Positions 1-12,346 of a stretch of 64,000 nucleotides of DNA are shown in pieces. The notes below the pieces were generated by a model, which did no database searches, had not been told where the DNA came from, and saw only the letters and a program-made list of their open reading frames with translations. This DNA is from Nitrospirota bacterium (lineage in GTDB: Bacteria > JACPQY01). Both the position numbers and the translations under genes were made by a program. How positions within the stretch are numbered: the first letter of the stretch is position 1; each line of letters opens with the position of its first letter. Location: positions 268,389 to 332,388 of the forward strand of contig JACPAV010000003.1 of NCBI GenBank assembly GCA_016180645.1, read 5' to 3'.

Positions 1-54
1 TTCCCGATTTTCGACAGTCGATTGTCGATTCTTTTGAAACATGTTCCTCATGAT
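1..54. other. Intergenic tail downstream of fusA
   Basis: The sequence holds a 6-bp inverted repeat TCGACA/TGTCGA at 11-16 and 23-28. On the minus strand no T-run follows it, so it is not a convincing intrinsic terminator. The next gene of the operon (often tuf or rpsJ) would lie outside the window. Confidence 0.35.
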
Positions 55-2217
55 TTAGTTCTTTGTTGGGGTAGTCTTCCCCCCGGTGAGTTTTTCGAGG
101 ACGCTCGCCGGCACTCGGGAATAATGGTCGAACTGCATGGTGTAGGTCCCACGCCCTTGCGTCAGGCTCCGGAGACCCGTGGCATAACCGAACATCTGTT
201 CGAGGGGCACATCCGCGCGGATGACGCGGATACCACCCCGGGGTTCGATTTCGCCGATTTTCCCGCGCCGCGTGTTGACGTCCCCGAGCACCTCGCCCAG
301 GAACGATTCGGGGACCACCACTTCAAGCTTCATGATGGGCTCGAGGAGGATCGGTCCGGCGGATTTCAAGGCGTCCTTGATCGCCATGCTCCCGGCAATC
401 TTGTAGGCTATTTCCGACGAATCGACCTCGTGATAGGAACCGTCGAGAATCGTCGCCTTTACATCCATTACGGGATATCCGCGGACCGGACCGGAATCCA
501 TGGCTTCGCGGATTCCCTTCTCGATAGCGGGCATGAACTCCCTTGGAATCGAGCCGCCCTTGATGGCATTTTCGAACTCGAACCCCTTGCCGGTTTCCTG
601 GGGATCGGCGCGGAGGACGACGTGCCCGTACTGGCCGCGACCGCCGGTCTGACGGATGTAGCGACCTTCGCCTTCGGCTGCCCGGGTAATCGTTTCCTTG
701 TAGGCCACCTGGGGCTTGCCGACATTGGCGGCCACTTTGAATTCACGGAGCATGCGATCGACGATGATTTCGAGATGGAGCTCTCCCATTCCGGCGATGA
801 TGAGCTGGCCGGTTTCGGGGTCCTGGCGCATCCGGAAGGACGGATCCTCCAGCGCCAGCCGTTGAAGGGAGACATCCATCCGGTCCTGATCCGCCTTGGT
901 CTTGGGTTCGATGGCCACCGAGATGACGGGTTCCGGAAAATCCATGGCCTCCAGAACGATCGGGTGATCTTCGTCCGAAAGGGTGTCGCCCGTGATGACG
1001 TCCTTGAGACCCCCAATGGCCACGATCTCGCCGGCCGACGCCTGCTTGATGTCTTCCACTTTATTGGCGTGCACTTTCAGCAGGCGTCCGACCCGCACTC
1101 TCCGATCCCTGCGGGGATTGAAGATATTCTGTCCCGCCTCCACCACACCGGAATAAATGCGCACATAGGTGAGTTGGCCCATGTGGGGGTCGGTCACAAT
1201 CTTGAAGGCGAGGGCCGCCATGGGGTCCTTCGCATCGGGCTTGCGCAGCTCTTTTTCCTTGGTATCCGGATTCGTGCCTTCGACCGGGGGCACATCGAAC
1301 GGCGACGGAAGGAAATGCACAACCGCATCCAAGAGCGGCTGGATGCCCTTGTTCTTGAAGGCGGAGCCGCAAAGGACGGGCACCGCATGGAGCTTGAGCG
1401 TGGCCGCCCGAAGCGCCTTCCGGATTTCCGCGACCCCGAACGGTTTCTTTTCAAGATAAAGATCCATGAAGACTTCGTCCGACTCGGCCAGCAGTTCGAG
1501 CATTCTTGTTCGCGCCGCACTCACCTGCGACTGGAGCTCGGCCGGCACCTCCTGCAGGGTATACTTGGCCCCGAGGGTTGTGGAATCCCAAGTCCATGCT
1601 TTCTCTTCGATAAGGTCCACCACGCCTAGGAATTCGCCTTCCTTCGTGAAATGCGGAAGCTGCACGGGGATCGGTGTCATGGATAGGCGCTCTTTCATCA
1701 TCGCCACCACTTGAGCGTAGTCGGCGCCGACGCGATCAAGCTTGTTGACAAAGGCGATGCGCGGCACTCCGTACTTGTCCGCCTGTCTCCAGACCGTTTC
1801 CGTCTGGGGCTCCACTCCGCCCACGCCGCAGAACACGGCAATGGCGCCGTCCAGAACCCTCAACGAGCGCTCGACCTCGATGGTGAAGTCCACGTGCCCA
1901 GGGGTGTCGATCAGGTTGATCCGATGGTTCTTCCAGTGGCAGGTGGTCGCCGCCGCCGTAATCGTGATGCCCCGTTCCTGCTCCTGCTCCATCCAATCCA
2001 TCTGGGTGTTGCCTTCATCCACATTCCCCAGTTTGTACGTTACGCCGGTGTAGTAGAGGACGCGTTCCGTGGTGGTCGTCTTCCCCGCGTCGATGTGCGC
2101 CATGATTCCGATGTTCCGGGAACGATCAAGCGCGGACGGGGAGGCCTCGGGTTTGGCCGGCACGGAAACCGGAGAGGCATTGACCGTAGAGGATTCCACC
2201 GTAGACGCTCCCAGCAT
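55..2217 (-). CDS. fusA: Elongation factor G
   Basis: This is the GTPase that translocates tRNA and mRNA on the ribosome. The 720 residues are full length. The G1 loop (AHIDAGKTT, about 40-48), G3 (DTPGHVD, about 104-110) and G4 (NKLD, about 158-161) are intact, and the later EF-G domains run to a normal C-terminus. It is the last gene of the rpsL-rpsG-fusA unit and begins 3 nt after the rpsG stop. Oddity: about 34 residues precede the first conserved RNIGI, where EF-G usually has about 8. The extra stretch is Ser/Thr/Pro/Ala-rich. No better in-frame start with a ribosome site is obvious, so the extension may be real or the start may be misplaced. Confidence 0.97.
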   Translation of the reverse strand: MLGASTVESSTVNASPVSVPAKPEASPSALDRSRNIGIMAHIDAGKTTTTERVLYYTGVTYKLGNVDEGNTQMDWMEQEQERGITITAAATTCHWKNHRINLIDTPGHVDFTIEVERSLRVLDGAIAVFCGVGGVEPQTETVWRQADKYGVPRIAFVNKLDRVGADYAQVVAMMKERLSMTPIPVQLPHFTKEGEFLGVVDLIEEKAWTWDSTTLGAKYTLQEVPAELQSQVSAARTRMLELLAESDEVFMDLYLEKKPFGVAEIRKALRAATLKLHAVPVLCGSAFKNKGIQPLLDAVVHFLPSPFDVPPVEGTNPDTKEKELRKPDAKDPMAALAFKIVTDPHMGQLTYVRIYSGVVEAGQNIFNPRRDRRVRVGRLLKVHANKVEDIKQASAGEIVAIGGLKDVITGDTLSDEDHPIVLEAMDFPEPVISVAIEPKTKADQDRMDVSLQRLALEDPSFRMRQDPETGQLIIAGMGELHLEIIVDRMLREFKVAANVGKPQVAYKETITRAAEGEGRYIRQTGGRGQYGHVVLRADPQETGKGFEFENAIKGGSIPREFMPAIEKGIREAMDSGPVRGYPVMDVKATILDGSYHEVDSSEIAYKIAGSMAIKDALKSAGPILLEPIMKLEVVVPESFLGEVLGDVNTRRGKIGEIEPRGGIRVIRADVPLEQMFGYATGLRSLTQGRGTYTMQFDHYSRVPASVLEKLTGGKTTPTKN

Positions 2218-2220
2218 GAT

Positions 2221-2691
2221 CTACCAGCGGTAGTGCGCGAAAGCGCGGTTGGCCTCGGCCATCTTGTGCATCTCTTCCTTCTTCTTCATGGCCGATCCCT
2301 TCCCCTGGCAGGCTTCCATAATCTCACCCGCAAGTCGCTCCGTCATTGTCCGCTCGGGACGGTCCTGGGCGGTCCCGATCAGCCAGCGGAGCGCGAGCGC
2401 GAGGCGCCGCTCTGAGCGTACTTCCATCGGAACCTGGTAGGTGGCGCCCCCGACGCGCCGCGGCCGGACTTCCAAGATGGGTTTCAGATTCTCGACGGCC
2501 TTCTTGAAGGACTCCACCGCGTTTTCCTTGGTTTTCTTTTCCATGAGATCGAAACACTGGTAGACGATCCGTTCCGCGAGACGCTTCTTTCCCTGGATCA
2601 TGATGTAGTTCACAAACTTTCCCACCAAGTAGTCACCATGCTTGATGTCCGGTTCCGCTTCACGCCGCAAAGATTTTCCTTTTCGTGCCAT
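2221..2691 (-). CDS. rpsG: 30S ribosomal protein S7
   Basis: S7 nucleates assembly of the 30S head and contacts the mRNA exit region. The length of 156 residues is typical. The N-terminal MARKGKSLRREAEPD and the central RPRRVGGATYQVPMEV segment are family hallmarks. It sits between rpsL (18-nt gap) and fusA (3-nt gap), as in the classical str operon, so co-transcription is likely. In other bacteria S7 is the translational repressor of this operon; no such site was identified here. Confidence 0.97.
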   Translation of the reverse strand: MARKGKSLRREAEPDIKHGDYLVGKFVNYIMIQGKKRLAERIVYQCFDLMEKKTKENAVESFKKAVENLKPILEVRPRRVGGATYQVPMEVRSERRLALALRWLIGTAQDRPERTMTERLAGEIMEACQGKGSAMKKKEEMHKMAEANRAFAHYRW

Positions 2692-2709
2692 GGCTTGGGT
2701 GCTCCGGTC

Positions 2710-3081
2710 CTATTTCGGGGCTTTCGCGCCGTACTTCGATCGGCCGCGCTTGCGTTCTTGCACGCCCTGACAGTCCAGCACGCCGCGAACGATGTGATAC
2801 TTCACACCCGGCAGATCCTTCACGCGACCGCCACGCACGAGTACCACGGAGTGCTCCTGGAGGTTGTGTCCCTCCCCCGGGATGTAGGCGGTCACGACAA
2901 TACCGTTCGTCAGCCGCACGCGGGCCACCTTGCGTTGTGCAGAATTCGGCTTCTTGGGCGTCATGATGTAGACGCGAACGCAAACGCCCCGCTTTTGGGG
3001 GCAACCGCCCAAGGCTGCGGTTCTTCTCTTGCTCCGGACTCGGGTCCGCCCGAAGCGAATAAGTTGCTGGAAGGTCGGCAC
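2710..3081 (-). CDS. rpsL: 30S ribosomal protein S12
   Basis: S12 is the decoding-centre protein of the small subunit, 123 residues. The conserved [10 protein letters not shown] loop (site of streptomycin-resistance changes in other species) and the [12 protein letters not shown] loop are present. The start is GTG, preceded by GAGGA in the tail of rpoC. It begins only 6 nt after the rpoC stop, so the str operon is physically fused to rpoBC here. A C-terminal KAPK tail is normal. Confidence 0.97.
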   Translation of the reverse strand: MPTFQQLIRFGRTRVRSKRRTAALGGCPQKRGVCVRVYIMTPKKPNSAQRKVARVRLTNGIVVTAYIPGEGHNLQEHSVVLVRGGRVKDLPGVKYHIVRGVLDCQGVQERKRGRSKYGAKAPK

Positions 3082-3087
3082 GGTGGG

Positions 3088-6000
3088 CTATTCCTCCGCG
3101 ATCTTTTCCGGAACCGTTCCGAACGCCAGCGGGGGCTGAACGCCCGGTACTTCCATTGGAGGCTCTGCCGGCACTTCGGCCGGGGGTTCCATGGGAACAT
3201 CGATCTCCGTCTTGCGGTATTTCGGGAATCCCGTGCCCGCCGGAACGAGTCGGCCCACGATCACGTTCTCCTTCAGCCCGCGCAGGTAATCGACCTTTCC
3301 GCCGACCGCGGCATCGGTCAGAATCTTCGTCGTCTCTTGGAAGGAGGCGGCCGAGATGAAGCTGTCGGTTGAAAGCGACGCCCGGCTGATCCCCTGGAGG
3401 ATGTACTCCGCCGTGGCCGGCCGGCCCGCCTGCTTGATGATGCGGGCGTTCTCCTCCTCGAACAGGAACTTGTCCACCTCCTCGCCGACGTAGAACGTCG
3501 TGTCGCCGGGAGAAGTGATCTTAACCTTCCGGAGCATGAGGCGGACGATCAATTCGATATGCTTGTCGTTGATCTTGACACCCTGTGAGTCATACACGAG
3601 CTGAATTTCGTCCACGAGATACTTGGCGAGATCCTTGACCCCTCGAACGACCAGGAGGTCATGCGGGTTGGGTGTGCCGTCCATAAGCTGATCGCCGGCC
3701 TGGACGTAGTCGCCTTCATGCACGCAGATATGTTTGCCCCGCGGGATCTGATAGTTCTTGGCCTCGCCGCGGTCTGGTGTCACGATGACCGTCCGCTTGC
3801 CCTTGAGGTCTTTGCCAAACGAAACCACGCCGTTGATTTCGGTGATGACGGCCACCTCTTTGGGGCGTCGCGCTTCCAGAAGTTCGGAGACTCGCGGCAG
3901 ACCGCCGGTGATGTCCTTGGTCTTCGTGGTTTCGCGCGGGATCTTCGCGATCACGTCGCCCGACTCCACATGAGAACCTGCGTCCACCCCGATGTGGGAT
4001 CCTACCGGCAGGAAGTAGCTCGTATCCTTGCTGCCGGCGTCCTGCACGATAATCCTGGGCCGCAGATCGACGTTTTTGGCCGCGACAATGATCTTGTGTG
4101 AGAGACCGGTCGCCTCGTCCACCTGCTCGCGGAGCGAAATGCCGTCATGAATATCCTGATACACGACCTTGCCGGCCATGTCCGTCAGAATGACGCTGGA
4201 ATAGGGATCCCATTCCGCAATTCGCTGCCCTTTCTTTACCTTCTCTCCATCTTTGACGAGCAGGAACGCGCCGTAATTGACCGGGAACTTGTGGACAGCC
4301 CCGCCGACGCCGGTCACCTTCACATCGCCATTCCGGGTCATCGCCAGCCAGCGGTTTTCGCCTTTGAGGACGACGCGCAGCTTGTCGCCATAGGTCACGG
4401 CGCCATCCGTCGGGGATTCGATCGTGCTCTTCTCCACGTGCCGGGTGGCGGTGCCGCCGATGTGGAAGGTTCGCATGGTCAATTGCGTGCCCGGCTCGCC
4501 CACCGATTGCGCGGCCACGACTCCAACGGCCTCGCCCAAATGCACCAGGCGCCCCCGGGCGAGATCCCGCCCGTAGCACAGGGCGCAGATTCCGTGGCGG
4601 GTCTGGCAGGTCTGCGGAGACCTCACCATGACGTGCTCGACGGTTTCGCCCGCCTCGCTCAATTTCTCCACCCGGGCTTCGTCAATTTCTTCATTGGCAT
4701 GGACGATGACTTCGCCGGTGACGGAGTTGATGATGTCCGTCAGGGCCACGCGGCCCAAAGAGCGCTCGCTCCGGCGGGTTTTGACCTCCCCGCCTTGAAT
4801 CAAGTCCGTGACCTCGATGCCGTCCAGCGTGCCGCAGTCGTTTTCCGTCACGATGGAATCCTGGGCAACGTCCACCATGCGGCGGGTGAGGTAGCCCGCG
4901 GTGGCGGTCTTGAGGGCCGTGTCGGCCAACCCTTTGCGCGCCCCGTGGGTCGAGATGAAGTACTGGAGCATGCTGAGACCCTCGCGCAGGTTGCTCGTGA
5001 TGGGCGTCGGGATGATCTCGCCCGACGGTTTGGCCATCAGGCCTCGCACTCCGGCGAGTTGCCGCATCTGCTCTTCGCTGCCGCGGGCGCCCGAATCGAT
5101 CATCATAAAGAGAGGATTGAAGGCGAGCTGATGCTCCTTCTTTCCGTCTTTATTCGTGGCGTCCTCGTAGCTGATTTCACGCTTCATCTCCTCCGCGATC
5201 TGGTTCGTGATCCCGTTCCAGATGCTGATCAGCTTGTTGTATTTCTCGCCCTCGGTGATGACCCCTTCCCGGTATTGGTCTTCGGTCTCCTGGGCCTGTT
5301 CATTTCCAAACTCGATGAGCTTCTTCTTCTCGCTGGGAACAATCATGTCTTTCACGGCCACGGAAATTCCGGCCATGGTCGCGTGGTGGAACCCGAGGTC
5401 CTTCAGACGATCGCCCATGATCACGGTGGCCTTCAGCCCAACACGGCGATAGACCACATCCACCAGCCGGGCCAGTTCCTTCTTGGTCATCAGCTTGTTG
5501 ATGTCCTCGAAAGCCATCTCCTCCGGCACAACATCCGCCATGATGACGCGTCCCGGCGTGGTCTGAATCAACTTTCCCTTCACGCGCACCTTGACGCGGG
5601 CGTGGAGGTCCACGGCGCCGTTGTCGTACGCCTGCCGCGCTTCGGTGAGGTCCCCAAACGACATCCCTTCGCCCCTTGCGCCGACGCGCTCGCGGGTCAA
5701 GTAGTAGAGCCCCAGCACGATATCCTGCGTGGGGTTGATGATCGGTTTCCCGTGCGCCGGAGAAAGAATGTTGTTCGTGGACATGAGGAGAACGCGGGAC
5801 TCGGTCTGGGCCTCTACCGAGAGGGGAAGATGGACGGCCATCTGGTCGCCGTCGAAATCCGCGTTGAAGGCCGTGCACACCAGGGGATGGAGTTGAATGG
5901 CCTTTTGCTCCGTGAGAATGGGCTCGAACCCTTGCATGCTGAGCCTGTGCAGCGTGGGCGCGCGGTTGAGAAGGATCGGATGCTCGCGAACCACCTCATC

Positions 6001-7239
6001 GAGAATGTCCCAGACCACCGATTCTTCGCGCTCGACCATTTTCTTGGCGGCCTTGACGGTCGTGGCCAGGCCCCGGTCGATGAGGCGGCCGATGACGAAC
6101 GGCTTGAACAGCTCGAGGGCCATGATCTTCGGGAGGCCGCACTGGTGGAGGCGCAGCTCGGGGCCGACGACGATGACCGTTCGGCCGGAGAAATCGACGC
6201 GCTTGCCCAGCAGGTTCTGACGGAAACGGCCCTGCTTCCCTTTGATGAGATCCGAGAGGGACTTCAGCGGCCGCTTGTTGCGACCGTAGACCACGCGACC
6301 CCGGCGCCCGTTCTCGAACAGCGCATCCACCGCTTCCTGCAGCATGCGTTTCTCGTTGTTCAAGATCAGTTCGGGCGTGGCATCCAAGGCCATCAGCTTC
6401 TTGAGCCGGTTGTGCCGGTTGATGACACGACGATAGAGTTCGTTCAGATCGCTTGCCGCGAAGCGCCCGCCCTCCAGGGGAACGAGGGGCCGGAGATCGG
6501 GCGGAATGACGGGAACAACCCGCAGGATCATCCATTCCGGCTTCACACCGGAACGGAGGAAGGCGTCGACAACTTTAAGCCTCTTGAGAAGCTTTTTCCG
6601 CTTGGTTTCCGTCTGGGTCTCCGACATCTGCTTGCGGAGCGAGTCCGACAGTTTCTTCTGGTCCACATCCTTGAGCAGCCTCTCCACCGCCTCGGCGCCC
6701 ATCCCGGTCTCGAATTGTCCTCCGAATTTCTCCTTCGCCTCATAGTATTCGTCCCGTGTCAGAACCTGTCCCTTGTGGAGCGTCGTCTTCCGCGGATCGA
6801 GGACGATGTACGATTCGAAATAGAGAATCCGGTCGAGTTCCTTCGGGCTGAGATCGAGAATGGCACCGATGCGGGACGGGATGGAGTGCACGAACCAAAT
6901 GTGGGCCACGGGAGCGGCCAACTCGATGTGGCCCATGCGCTTCCGGCGGACGTCCGCCGAAATGACTTCCACGCCGCACCGATCGCACGTCAGGCCGCGA
7001 TGCTTCATCCGCTTGTACTTGCCGCACAGGCACTCGTAATCGCGCACCGGACCGAAAATCTTTGCGCAGAACAGGCCTTCCTTCTCCGGCTTGAAGGTCC
7101 GGTAGTTGATCGTCTCCGGCTTCTTGACCTCGCCGAAGGACCAGCTTCGGACTTGTTCGGGAGAGGCGAGGGAGACCTTGATGGCCCGGATGGTCTGCGG
7201 GTCCGTCGTCGGTTCAAACAGGTTGATCAGTTCGCGCAT
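3088..7239 (-). CDS. rpoC: RNA polymerase beta' subunit
   Basis: This is the catalytic half of RNA polymerase, 1383 residues. The N-terminal zinc ribbon has Cys at about 70, 72, 85 and 88. The metal-binding NADFDGDQM motif lies near residue 460. The second zinc site ([11 protein letters not shown]) is also present. It lies 19 nt after rpoB and 6 nt before rpsL. The C-terminal tail is Pro/Glu-rich ([17 protein letters not shown]), an acidic extension past the conserved core. No frameshift or missing motif was seen. Confidence 0.98.
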   Translation of the reverse strand: MRELINLFEPTTDPQTIRAIKVSLASPEQVRSWSFGEVKKPETINYRTFKPEKEGLFCAKIFGPVRDYECLCGKYKRMKHRGLTCDRCGVEVISADVRRKRMGHIELAAPVAHIWFVHSIPSRIGAILDLSPKELDRILYFESYIVLDPRKTTLHKGQVLTRDEYYEAKEKFGGQFETGMGAEAVERLLKDVDQKKLSDSLRKQMSETQTETKRKKLLKRLKVVDAFLRSGVKPEWMILRVVPVIPPDLRPLVPLEGGRFAASDLNELYRRVINRHNRLKKLMALDATPELILNNEKRMLQEAVDALFENGRRGRVVYGRNKRPLKSLSDLIKGKQGRFRQNLLGKRVDFSGRTVIVVGPELRLHQCGLPKIMALELFKPFVIGRLIDRGLATTVKAAKKMVEREESVVWDILDEVVREHPILLNRAPTLHRLSMQGFEPILTEQKAIQLHPLVCTAFNADFDGDQMAVHLPLSVEAQTESRVLLMSTNNILSPAHGKPIINPTQDIVLGLYYLTRERVGARGEGMSFGDLTEARQAYDNGAVDLHARVKVRVKGKLIQTTPGRVIMADVVPEEMAFEDINKLMTKKELARLVDVVYRRVGLKATVIMGDRLKDLGFHHATMAGISVAVKDMIVPSEKKKLIEFGNEQAQETEDQYREGVITEGEKYNKLISIWNGITNQIAEEMKREISYEDATNKDGKKEHQLAFNPLFMMIDSGARGSEEQMRQLAGVRGLMAKPSGEIIPTPITSNLREGLSMLQYFISTHGARKGLADTALKTATAGYLTRRMVDVAQDSIVTENDCGTLDGIEVTDLIQGGEVKTRRSERSLGRVALTDIINSVTGEVIVHANEEIDEARVEKLSEAGETVEHVMVRSPQTCQTRHGICALCYGRDLARGRLVHLGEAVGVVAAQSVGEPGTQLTMRTFHIGGTATRHVEKSTIESPTDGAVTYGDKLRVVLKGENRWLAMTRNGDVKVTGVGGAVHKFPVNYGAFLLVKDGEKVKKGQRIAEWDPYSSVILTDMAGKVVYQDIHDGISLREQVDEATGLSHKIIVAAKNVDLRPRIIVQDAGSKDTSYFLPVGSHIGVDAGSHVESGDVIAKIPRETTKTKDITGGLPRVSELLEARRPKEVAVITEINGVVSFGKDLKGKRTVIVTPDRGEAKNYQIPRGKHICVHEGDYVQAGDQLMDGTPNPHDLLVVRGVKDLAKYLVDEIQLVYDSQGVKINDKHIELIVRLMLRKVKITSPGDTTFYVGEEVDKFLFEEENARIIKQAGRPATAEYILQGISRASLSTDSFISAASFQETTKILTDAAVGGKVDYLRGLKENVIVGRLVPAGTGFPKYRKTEIDVPMEPPAEVPAEPPMEVPGVQPPLAFGTVPEKIAEE

Positions 7240-7258
7240 GCGTCACCTCCCGCCCGGT

Positions 7259-10200
7259 CTACGCTTCCTCGGACAAGAGCTCGATGTTGAGCCCGAGTCC
7301 TTGAAGTTCCTTGACGAGCACATTGAACGATTCCGGCATGCCGATATCGAACTCGGTCTGCCCCTTGACGATGGCCTGATAGACGCGGTTCCGCCCCGTG
7401 ACGTCATCCGATTTGACCGTCAAAAATTCCTGGAGGGTGTGGGCCGCGCCGTACGCTTCGAGGGCCCAGACTTCCATTTCACCCAAGCGCTGGCCGCCGA
7501 AATGGGCCTTCCCACCGAGCGGCTGCTGGGTCACCAGTGAGTAACCGCCGACGCTGCGGGCGTGGATCTTGTCGTCCACGAGGTGGTGAAGCTTCATCAT
7601 GTACATGATGCCGACGGTCACTTTCTGGGCGAAGGGTTCTCCCGTCCGGCCGTCGAACAGGGTCACCTGCCCTTCCACGGGAAGCCCCGAGCGCTTGAGA
7701 AGCGCCTCGATGTCCGCCTCCCCTGCTCCATCGAAGACCGGAGAGGCCAGGTGGATTCCGTCCTGCTCCCCGAGAGCAAATTCCATGATTTCCTTCTGGG
7801 TGGCTCCCTTGAGCCAATCACACACCTCCCGGTCCTCCTTGTGGATGTCCGCCAGGATGGCCCGGATGTCATCGACGGCCTTTTCCTCTCGCACGGCCGC
7901 TTCGATGCGCCTTCCGAGTTCGTGGGAGGCCCATCCGAGGTGGGTTTCCAGAATCTGTCCCACGTTCATTCGGGAGGGGACGCCGAGCGGGTTGAGCACG
8001 ATGTCGATGGAGGTCCCATCCTCCATGATCGGCATGTCTTCCACCGGCGCGATGATCGAGACGACACCCTTGTTCCCATGCCGTCCGGCCATCTTGTCCC
8101 CCACCGCCAGCTTGCGCTTCACGGCCACGTACACCTTGACCAGCTTGACCACGCCGGCCTGGAGTTCGTCGCCACTCCGTATCTTTTCAATTTTCTTGTC
8201 GAACGATGAATTGACGAGATCGAGCAGCTCGTACGAGCGTTCCAGGATCTGTTGAAGCTCCTCCTGTGATTCCTCCGAGCTCAGTTCGATCTTACCCAGC
8301 AGCTCAAACGGAACTTCGTCCAGGACCTTGTCCGAGATCTTCTCACCCTTGTTCACATAGACTTGGCGCTTCTTGGGGTTCTTCAACGCGTCTTTGGCCA
8401 CCTTGCCGACCAGCGACGGACGCACCTGGGACAGGGCGTTCTCCTGAATGATGCGGATTTCGTCCTGACGGTCCTGCTCCAGCTTGTTGATGTCGTCCTG
8501 CTCGATGGCCTGGGCGCGCAGATCCTTGCTCACGCCCTTGCGGGTGAAGACGCGCGCATCGATGACCGTGCCGTAGATGCCGGGCGGGACGGTGAGCGAC
8601 ATGTTTTTCACATCGCGCCCTTTTTCACCGAAGATCGCGCGCATGAGGCGTTCGTCGGAGGAAAGCTGGGTCTCGCTTTTCGGGGTGATCTTGCCGACCA
8701 GGATATCGCTCGGCTTCACTTCCGCGCCGATCCGGACGATGCCGCTCTCGTCGAGATTCTTGAGGAGTTCCTCGCCGACGTCCGGAATGTCCCGCGTGAT
8801 TTCCTCCGGCCCGAGCTTGGTATCCCGCGCCGCGCACTCGAACTCCTCGATGTGGATGGACGTGAAATGATCTTCGCGAACCATCCGCTCGCTGATCACG
8901 ATCGAGTCCTCAAAGTTGAATCCCCGCCACGGCATGAACGCCACGAGCGCGTTCTTGCCGAGCGCCAGATCGCCGCCTTCGGTGGCCATCCCGTCGGCTA
9001 CCACCTGGCCGGCCACGACCTTCTGGCCGTTCAGGACGATGGACTTCTGGTTGATGCAGGTGTTCTGGTTGCTCCTCTTGAACTTCGTGAGGTTATAAAT
9101 GTCCACACCCGAATCGTTGATGTCTTTCACCGGTTTCTTCGAGCGGATGACGATGCGGGAGGAATCGACGTATTCCACCACGCCGTCCCGTTTTGACATG
9201 ATGGTCGAGCCGGAGTCGCGGGCCACGATGGGTTCCATGCCCGTTCCGACCAACGGCGCTTCGGGCCGGATAAGCGGCACGGCCTGCCTTTGCATGTTGC
9301 ACCCCATGAGGGCCCGGTTGGCGTCGTCGTGCTCCAGAAAGGGGATGAGGCCGGCGCCCACGGAGATGAGTTGGTTGGGCGACACGTCCATGAAATGCAC
9401 TTCCTCCGGTTTGACGAAGGCAAACTCGCCCTTGCTGCGCGCGGTGATCAGATCGCTCGTAAACCGGCCGTGCTTGTCGAGCGGGTTATTCGCCTGCGAG
9501 ATGACGTATTGTTCCTCTTCCAGGGCGGTGAGGTACTTCACCTCCCCGGTCGTGCGGGAATCCTTGACCACCATGTACGGCGTCTCGAGGAAACCGAATT
9601 CGTTGGTCCGCGCGTACGTCGAGAGCGACACGATCAGTCCAATGTTCTGCCCTTCCGGCGTTTCGATCGGGCAGATGCGGCCGTAGTGGCTGGGATGCAC
9701 GTCGCGCACTTCGAAACCGGCGCGTTCGCGCGTGAGGCCGCCGGCGCCGAGGGCGCTCAGTCGACGCTTGTGGGTCACCTCGGAGAGAGGGTTCGTCTGA
9801 TCCATGAACTGCGAAAGCTGACCGGTGTAGTAGAACTCCCGGAGGCTGGCCATGACCGGCTTGATGTTGATGATGTCCCTCGGCATCAGCGTATCGATCT
9901 CCTGGCCGCTGCCGCTGAGGCGCTCCTTCACCGAGCGCGAGAGCCGCATGAGGCCCGACCGGAATTGGCCTTCGACCAGCTCGCCGACGCTTCGCACGCG
10001 GCGGTTTCCCAGGTGGTCCACATCATCCTCGCGTTCCGCGCCCATCTTGATCCGGATGAGGTGTTCCACCACTCCAAGGACGTCTTCCTTCCGGAGGGTC
10101 GTGTGTTCCACGGGCACATCCTGCCGCAGCCGCATGTTCAGCTTGTGCCGGCCCACGCGGGAGAGGTCGTAGCGCTCGGGGTTGAAAAACATATTGTGGA

Positions 10201-11344
10201 AGAAATCCATCGCGATTTCTTCGCTCGTCACGTCCGTGATCCGAAGTTTGCGATAAATGTCGATAATGGCCTCGCGATGGGTCTGAACCTTGTCGCTCGC
10301 GATGGTTTTTTGCATGGAGGGAATGGCCGCCATGCTGTCGACATAGATCACATGGAATTTCTCGACTCCGGCGGCGACGATCTCCTCGATTTTCTCCGAC
10401 GTCAGCGCCTCATTCGTCTTGGCAAGGGTTTCCTTGGTCTTCGGATTCAGGATCTCACGCGCGGTGATCCGATCCTTCAATTCCGACGCCGTCACCGGAA
10501 TCTCCATCTCTTCGAAATCCTTCTGTTTCTGAAGCTGAGGGTCGAAAAGCATCTTGACCTTGCGGCGGGCATTGGCCAGGTTTCGAGAGTCTTTGAGGTC
10601 GCCGAACATGCTCGCCCAGAACTGCTCGCGAATCTTGCGCACCAGCTTTTTTCCGTCCACCACGATCTCCTCGACGGGATAGAAGTGTTCGAGGAGGAAT
10701 TCCGCCGTAAATCCCAGGGCCTTTAGGAGAACCGTGGCGGGAATCTTCCGTCGACCGTCGATGCGGACGTACAGGATGTCGTTGGAATCAAACTCAAAAT
10801 CCAGCCAGGAGCCCCGGGAAGGGATCAGCCGGGCGATATACGTATTCTTGTCCCGGTCGAAAAGGCACCCCGGCGACCGGTGGAGCTGGTTGACCACCAC
10901 CCGTTCCACCCCATTGATAATGAAGGTTCCGCGATCGGTGATCAGGGGGATCTCGCCGAAATATATTTCGTCCTCCTTCACCACCCGCGTGCTCTTCTGC
11001 TTCGTCTCGGGGTCGAGATCATACAGCGCAAGGCGGAACGTGACCCGCATGGGCGAGGCGAAACTGGCGCCTTTGATCCGGCATTCGTCGATGTCGTACT
11101 TCGGTTCCAGCAGCTTGTACTTCACAAACTCGATGCTGGCCGTCCGCTCGTAGTTCTCAATCGGGAAGATGCTCTTGAAGGCTTTCTGGAGACCCACGTT
11201 GCGCCGCTTCTCCGGCTCCGTCGCCGCCTGCAGAAAATCCGCATAGGACTTCCGCTGGATCTCGATCAGATCCGGAATGTCGACGAGCGGCTTGATCCGC
11301 CCGAACGACCGACGATATCTTCTCCCCTTGAGCGCCGACGACAT
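7259..11344 (-). CDS. rpoB: RNA polymerase beta subunit
   Basis: This is the beta subunit, 1361 residues. The N-terminus ([15 protein letters not shown]) and the rifampicin-pocket neighbourhood ([20 protein letters not shown]) are canonical, as is the C-terminal domain ending in [10 protein letters not shown]. It follows rplL by 17 nt and precedes rpoC by 19 nt, the universal rplJL-rpoBC arrangement. The rifampicin-region residues read as wild type ([15 protein letters not shown]). Confidence 0.98.
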   Translation of the reverse strand: MSSALKGRRYRRSFGRIKPLVDIPDLIEIQRKSYADFLQAATEPEKRRNVGLQKAFKSIFPIENYERTASIEFVKYKLLEPKYDIDECRIKGASFASPMRVTFRLALYDLDPETKQKSTRVVKEDEIYFGEIPLITDRGTFIINGVERVVVNQLHRSPGCLFDRDKNTYIARLIPSRGSWLDFEFDSNDILYVRIDGRRKIPATVLLKALGFTAEFLLEHFYPVEEIVVDGKKLVRKIREQFWASMFGDLKDSRNLANARRKVKMLFDPQLQKQKDFEEMEIPVTASELKDRITAREILNPKTKETLAKTNEALTSEKIEEIVAAGVEKFHVIYVDSMAAIPSMQKTIASDKVQTHREAIIDIYRKLRITDVTSEEIAMDFFHNMFFNPERYDLSRVGRHKLNMRLRQDVPVEHTTLRKEDVLGVVEHLIRIKMGAEREDDVDHLGNRRVRSVGELVEGQFRSGLMRLSRSVKERLSGSGQEIDTLMPRDIINIKPVMASLREFYYTGQLSQFMDQTNPLSEVTHKRRLSALGAGGLTRERAGFEVRDVHPSHYGRICPIETPEGQNIGLIVSLSTYARTNEFGFLETPYMVVKDSRTTGEVKYLTALEEEQYVISQANNPLDKHGRFTSDLITARSKGEFAFVKPEEVHFMDVSPNQLISVGAGLIPFLEHDDANRALMGCNMQRQAVPLIRPEAPLVGTGMEPIVARDSGSTIMSKRDGVVEYVDSSRIVIRSKKPVKDINDSGVDIYNLTKFKRSNQNTCINQKSIVLNGQKVVAGQVVADGMATEGGDLALGKNALVAFMPWRGFNFEDSIVISERMVREDHFTSIHIEEFECAARDTKLGPEEITRDIPDVGEELLKNLDESGIVRIGAEVKPSDILVGKITPKSETQLSSDERLMRAIFGEKGRDVKNMSLTVPPGIYGTVIDARVFTRKGVSKDLRAQAIEQDDINKLEQDRQDEIRIIQENALSQVRPSLVGKVAKDALKNPKKRQVYVNKGEKISDKVLDEVPFELLGKIELSSEESQEELQQILERSYELLDLVNSSFDKKIEKIRSGDELQAGVVKLVKVYVAVKRKLAVGDKMAGRHGNKGVVSIIAPVEDMPIMEDGTSIDIVLNPLGVPSRMNVGQILETHLGWASHELGRRIEAAVREEKAVDDIRAILADIHKEDREVCDWLKGATQKEIMEFALGEQDGIHLASPVFDGAGEADIEALLKRSGLPVEGQVTLFDGRTGEPFAQKVTVGIMYMMKLHHLVDDKIHARSVGGYSLVTQQPLGGKAHFGGQRLGEMEVWALEAYGAAHTLQEFLTVKSDDVTGRNRVYQAIVKGQTEFDIGMPESFNVLVKELQGLGLNIELLSEEA

Positions 11345-11361
11345 GCGTCCTCCCCGTGCCC

Positions 11362-11745
11362 TTACTGAAGTTCCACCGTCGCACCGACCTCCGACAGCTT
11401 CTTCTTGATCTCCTCAGATTCCGCCTTGTTCGCGCCCTCCTTGATGGCTTTCGGCGCGCTCTCGACGAACTCCTTCGCCTCCTTGAGTCCCAGCCCCGTG
11501 ATTTCGCGGACCACCTTGATCACCTGGAGCTTGTTGGCGCCCACGTTGGCCAGAACGACCTTGAAGTCGGTCTTCTCCTCCGCCTTGGCCGGGGCACCCG
11601 CACCGCCCATCGGTCCGGCCGCCATCATCGGCATCGCGGCAGTGACGCCCAGTTTTTCCTCGAGCTTCTTGATGAACTTTGAGAGTTCGATCACCGGCAT
11701 TTTCTCGATGTAGTTGATTACGTCTTCTTCATTCAACTCGGCCAT
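11362..11745 (-). CDS. rplL: 50S ribosomal protein L7/L12
   Basis: This is the stalk protein that recruits translational GTPases, 127 residues. It has an N-terminal dimerisation segment, an Ala/Gly-rich hinge (about 38-52) and a C-terminal domain with [20 protein letters not shown]. It is co-transcribed with rplJ (9-nt gap) and rpoB. Confidence 0.97.
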   Translation of the reverse strand: MAELNEEDVINYIEKMPVIELSKFIKKLEEKLGVTAAMPMMAAGPMGGAGAPAKAEEKTDFKVVLANVGANKLQVIKVVREITGLGLKEAKEFVESAPKAIKEGANKAESEEIKKKLSEVGATVELQ

Positions 11746-11754
11746 GGTTCCTCC

Positions 11755-12282
11755 TTAGGACGTCTGAGAATTTCGTTTCTGCTCCAGCGCTTTGAGAACG
11801 AGCACCAGTTTCAGCGGCACACCCTGAAGAACACTCAGAAGGTTCAAAAGGGGCGCCTTTATAACACCGACCATCTGTGAAAGCAATATTTCCCGACTCG
11901 GCAGAGCGGCGAGCACGTTCAGATCCTCCACGCTCGTCAGCCGATCGCCCACGAAAGCCCCCTTGATTTTGAACGGAGGACACTTCTTGCCGAAATCGAC
12001 GAGCGCCTTGGCCAATGGGACGGGGTCTCCAATAGCCACCGCCACCGCGGTTGATCCGCTCAGATGGGGCTGAAGCCCCTTGAACGGGGTATCCCCCAGC
12101 GCCTTTTCCAAGAGCGTGTTCTTCGCGACCTGGTATTTTCCATTCACCTTGCGGATGCGGCGACGCAGCTCGACCGCCTCGGCGACCTTCATCCCCTTAA
12201 ACTCAGCGAGGATGACCGCCTGGGCCGACGCGACCACGCCCTTGAAATCCTTGACGAACGTCTCTTTCTCCGTCTTGGTCAC
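11755..12282 (-). CDS. rplJ: 50S ribosomal protein L10
   Basis: L10 anchors the L7/L12 stalk to 23S rRNA and, in other bacteria, represses its own operon. The 175 residues begin with a GTG codon preceded by AGGTGG. The family segment NGKYQVAKNTLLEKAL and the C-terminal helix that binds L12 dimers are visible. A 64-nt gap upstream carries an AT-rich perfect palindrome (12303-12323) that separates it from rplA. Confidence 0.96.
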   Translation of the reverse strand: MTKTEKETFVKDFKGVVASAQAVILAEFKGMKVAEAVELRRRIRKVNGKYQVAKNTLLEKALGDTPFKGLQPHLSGSTAVAVAIGDPVPLAKALVDFGKKCPPFKIKGAFVGDRLTSVEDLNVLAALPSREILLSQMVGVIKAPLLNLLSVLQGVPLKLVLVLKALEQKRNSQTS

Positions 12283-12302
12283 GCCCCACCACCTTCCGTG
12301 AA

Positions 12303-12323
12303 TCTCAAATTTGAAATTTGAGA
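12303..12323. repeat. AT-rich perfect palindrome between rplA and rplJ
   Basis: Arms TCTCAAATTT and AAATTTGAGA (10 bp each) are separated by a single G, and related TTTGAGATCTC sequence follows. It lies in the rplA-rplJ spacer, where a leader for rplJL regulation could sit, but composition and style match the element at 38492-38515, so it looks like a dispersed micro-palindrome. Confidence 0.7.
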
Positions 12324-12346
12324 TTTGAGATCTCGCGAGAGCGGGG

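Noticed and set aside
22-1629. Long open frame antisense to fusA
   Set aside because: It is the complement of a highly conserved gene in GC-rich DNA; it has no recognisable domain and no ribosome site.
4147-7290. Open frame of over 1000 codons antisense to rpoC
   Set aside because: This is a codon-bias shadow of rpoC; its composition (rich in Arg, His, Gly, Leu and Asp) is typical of such complements.
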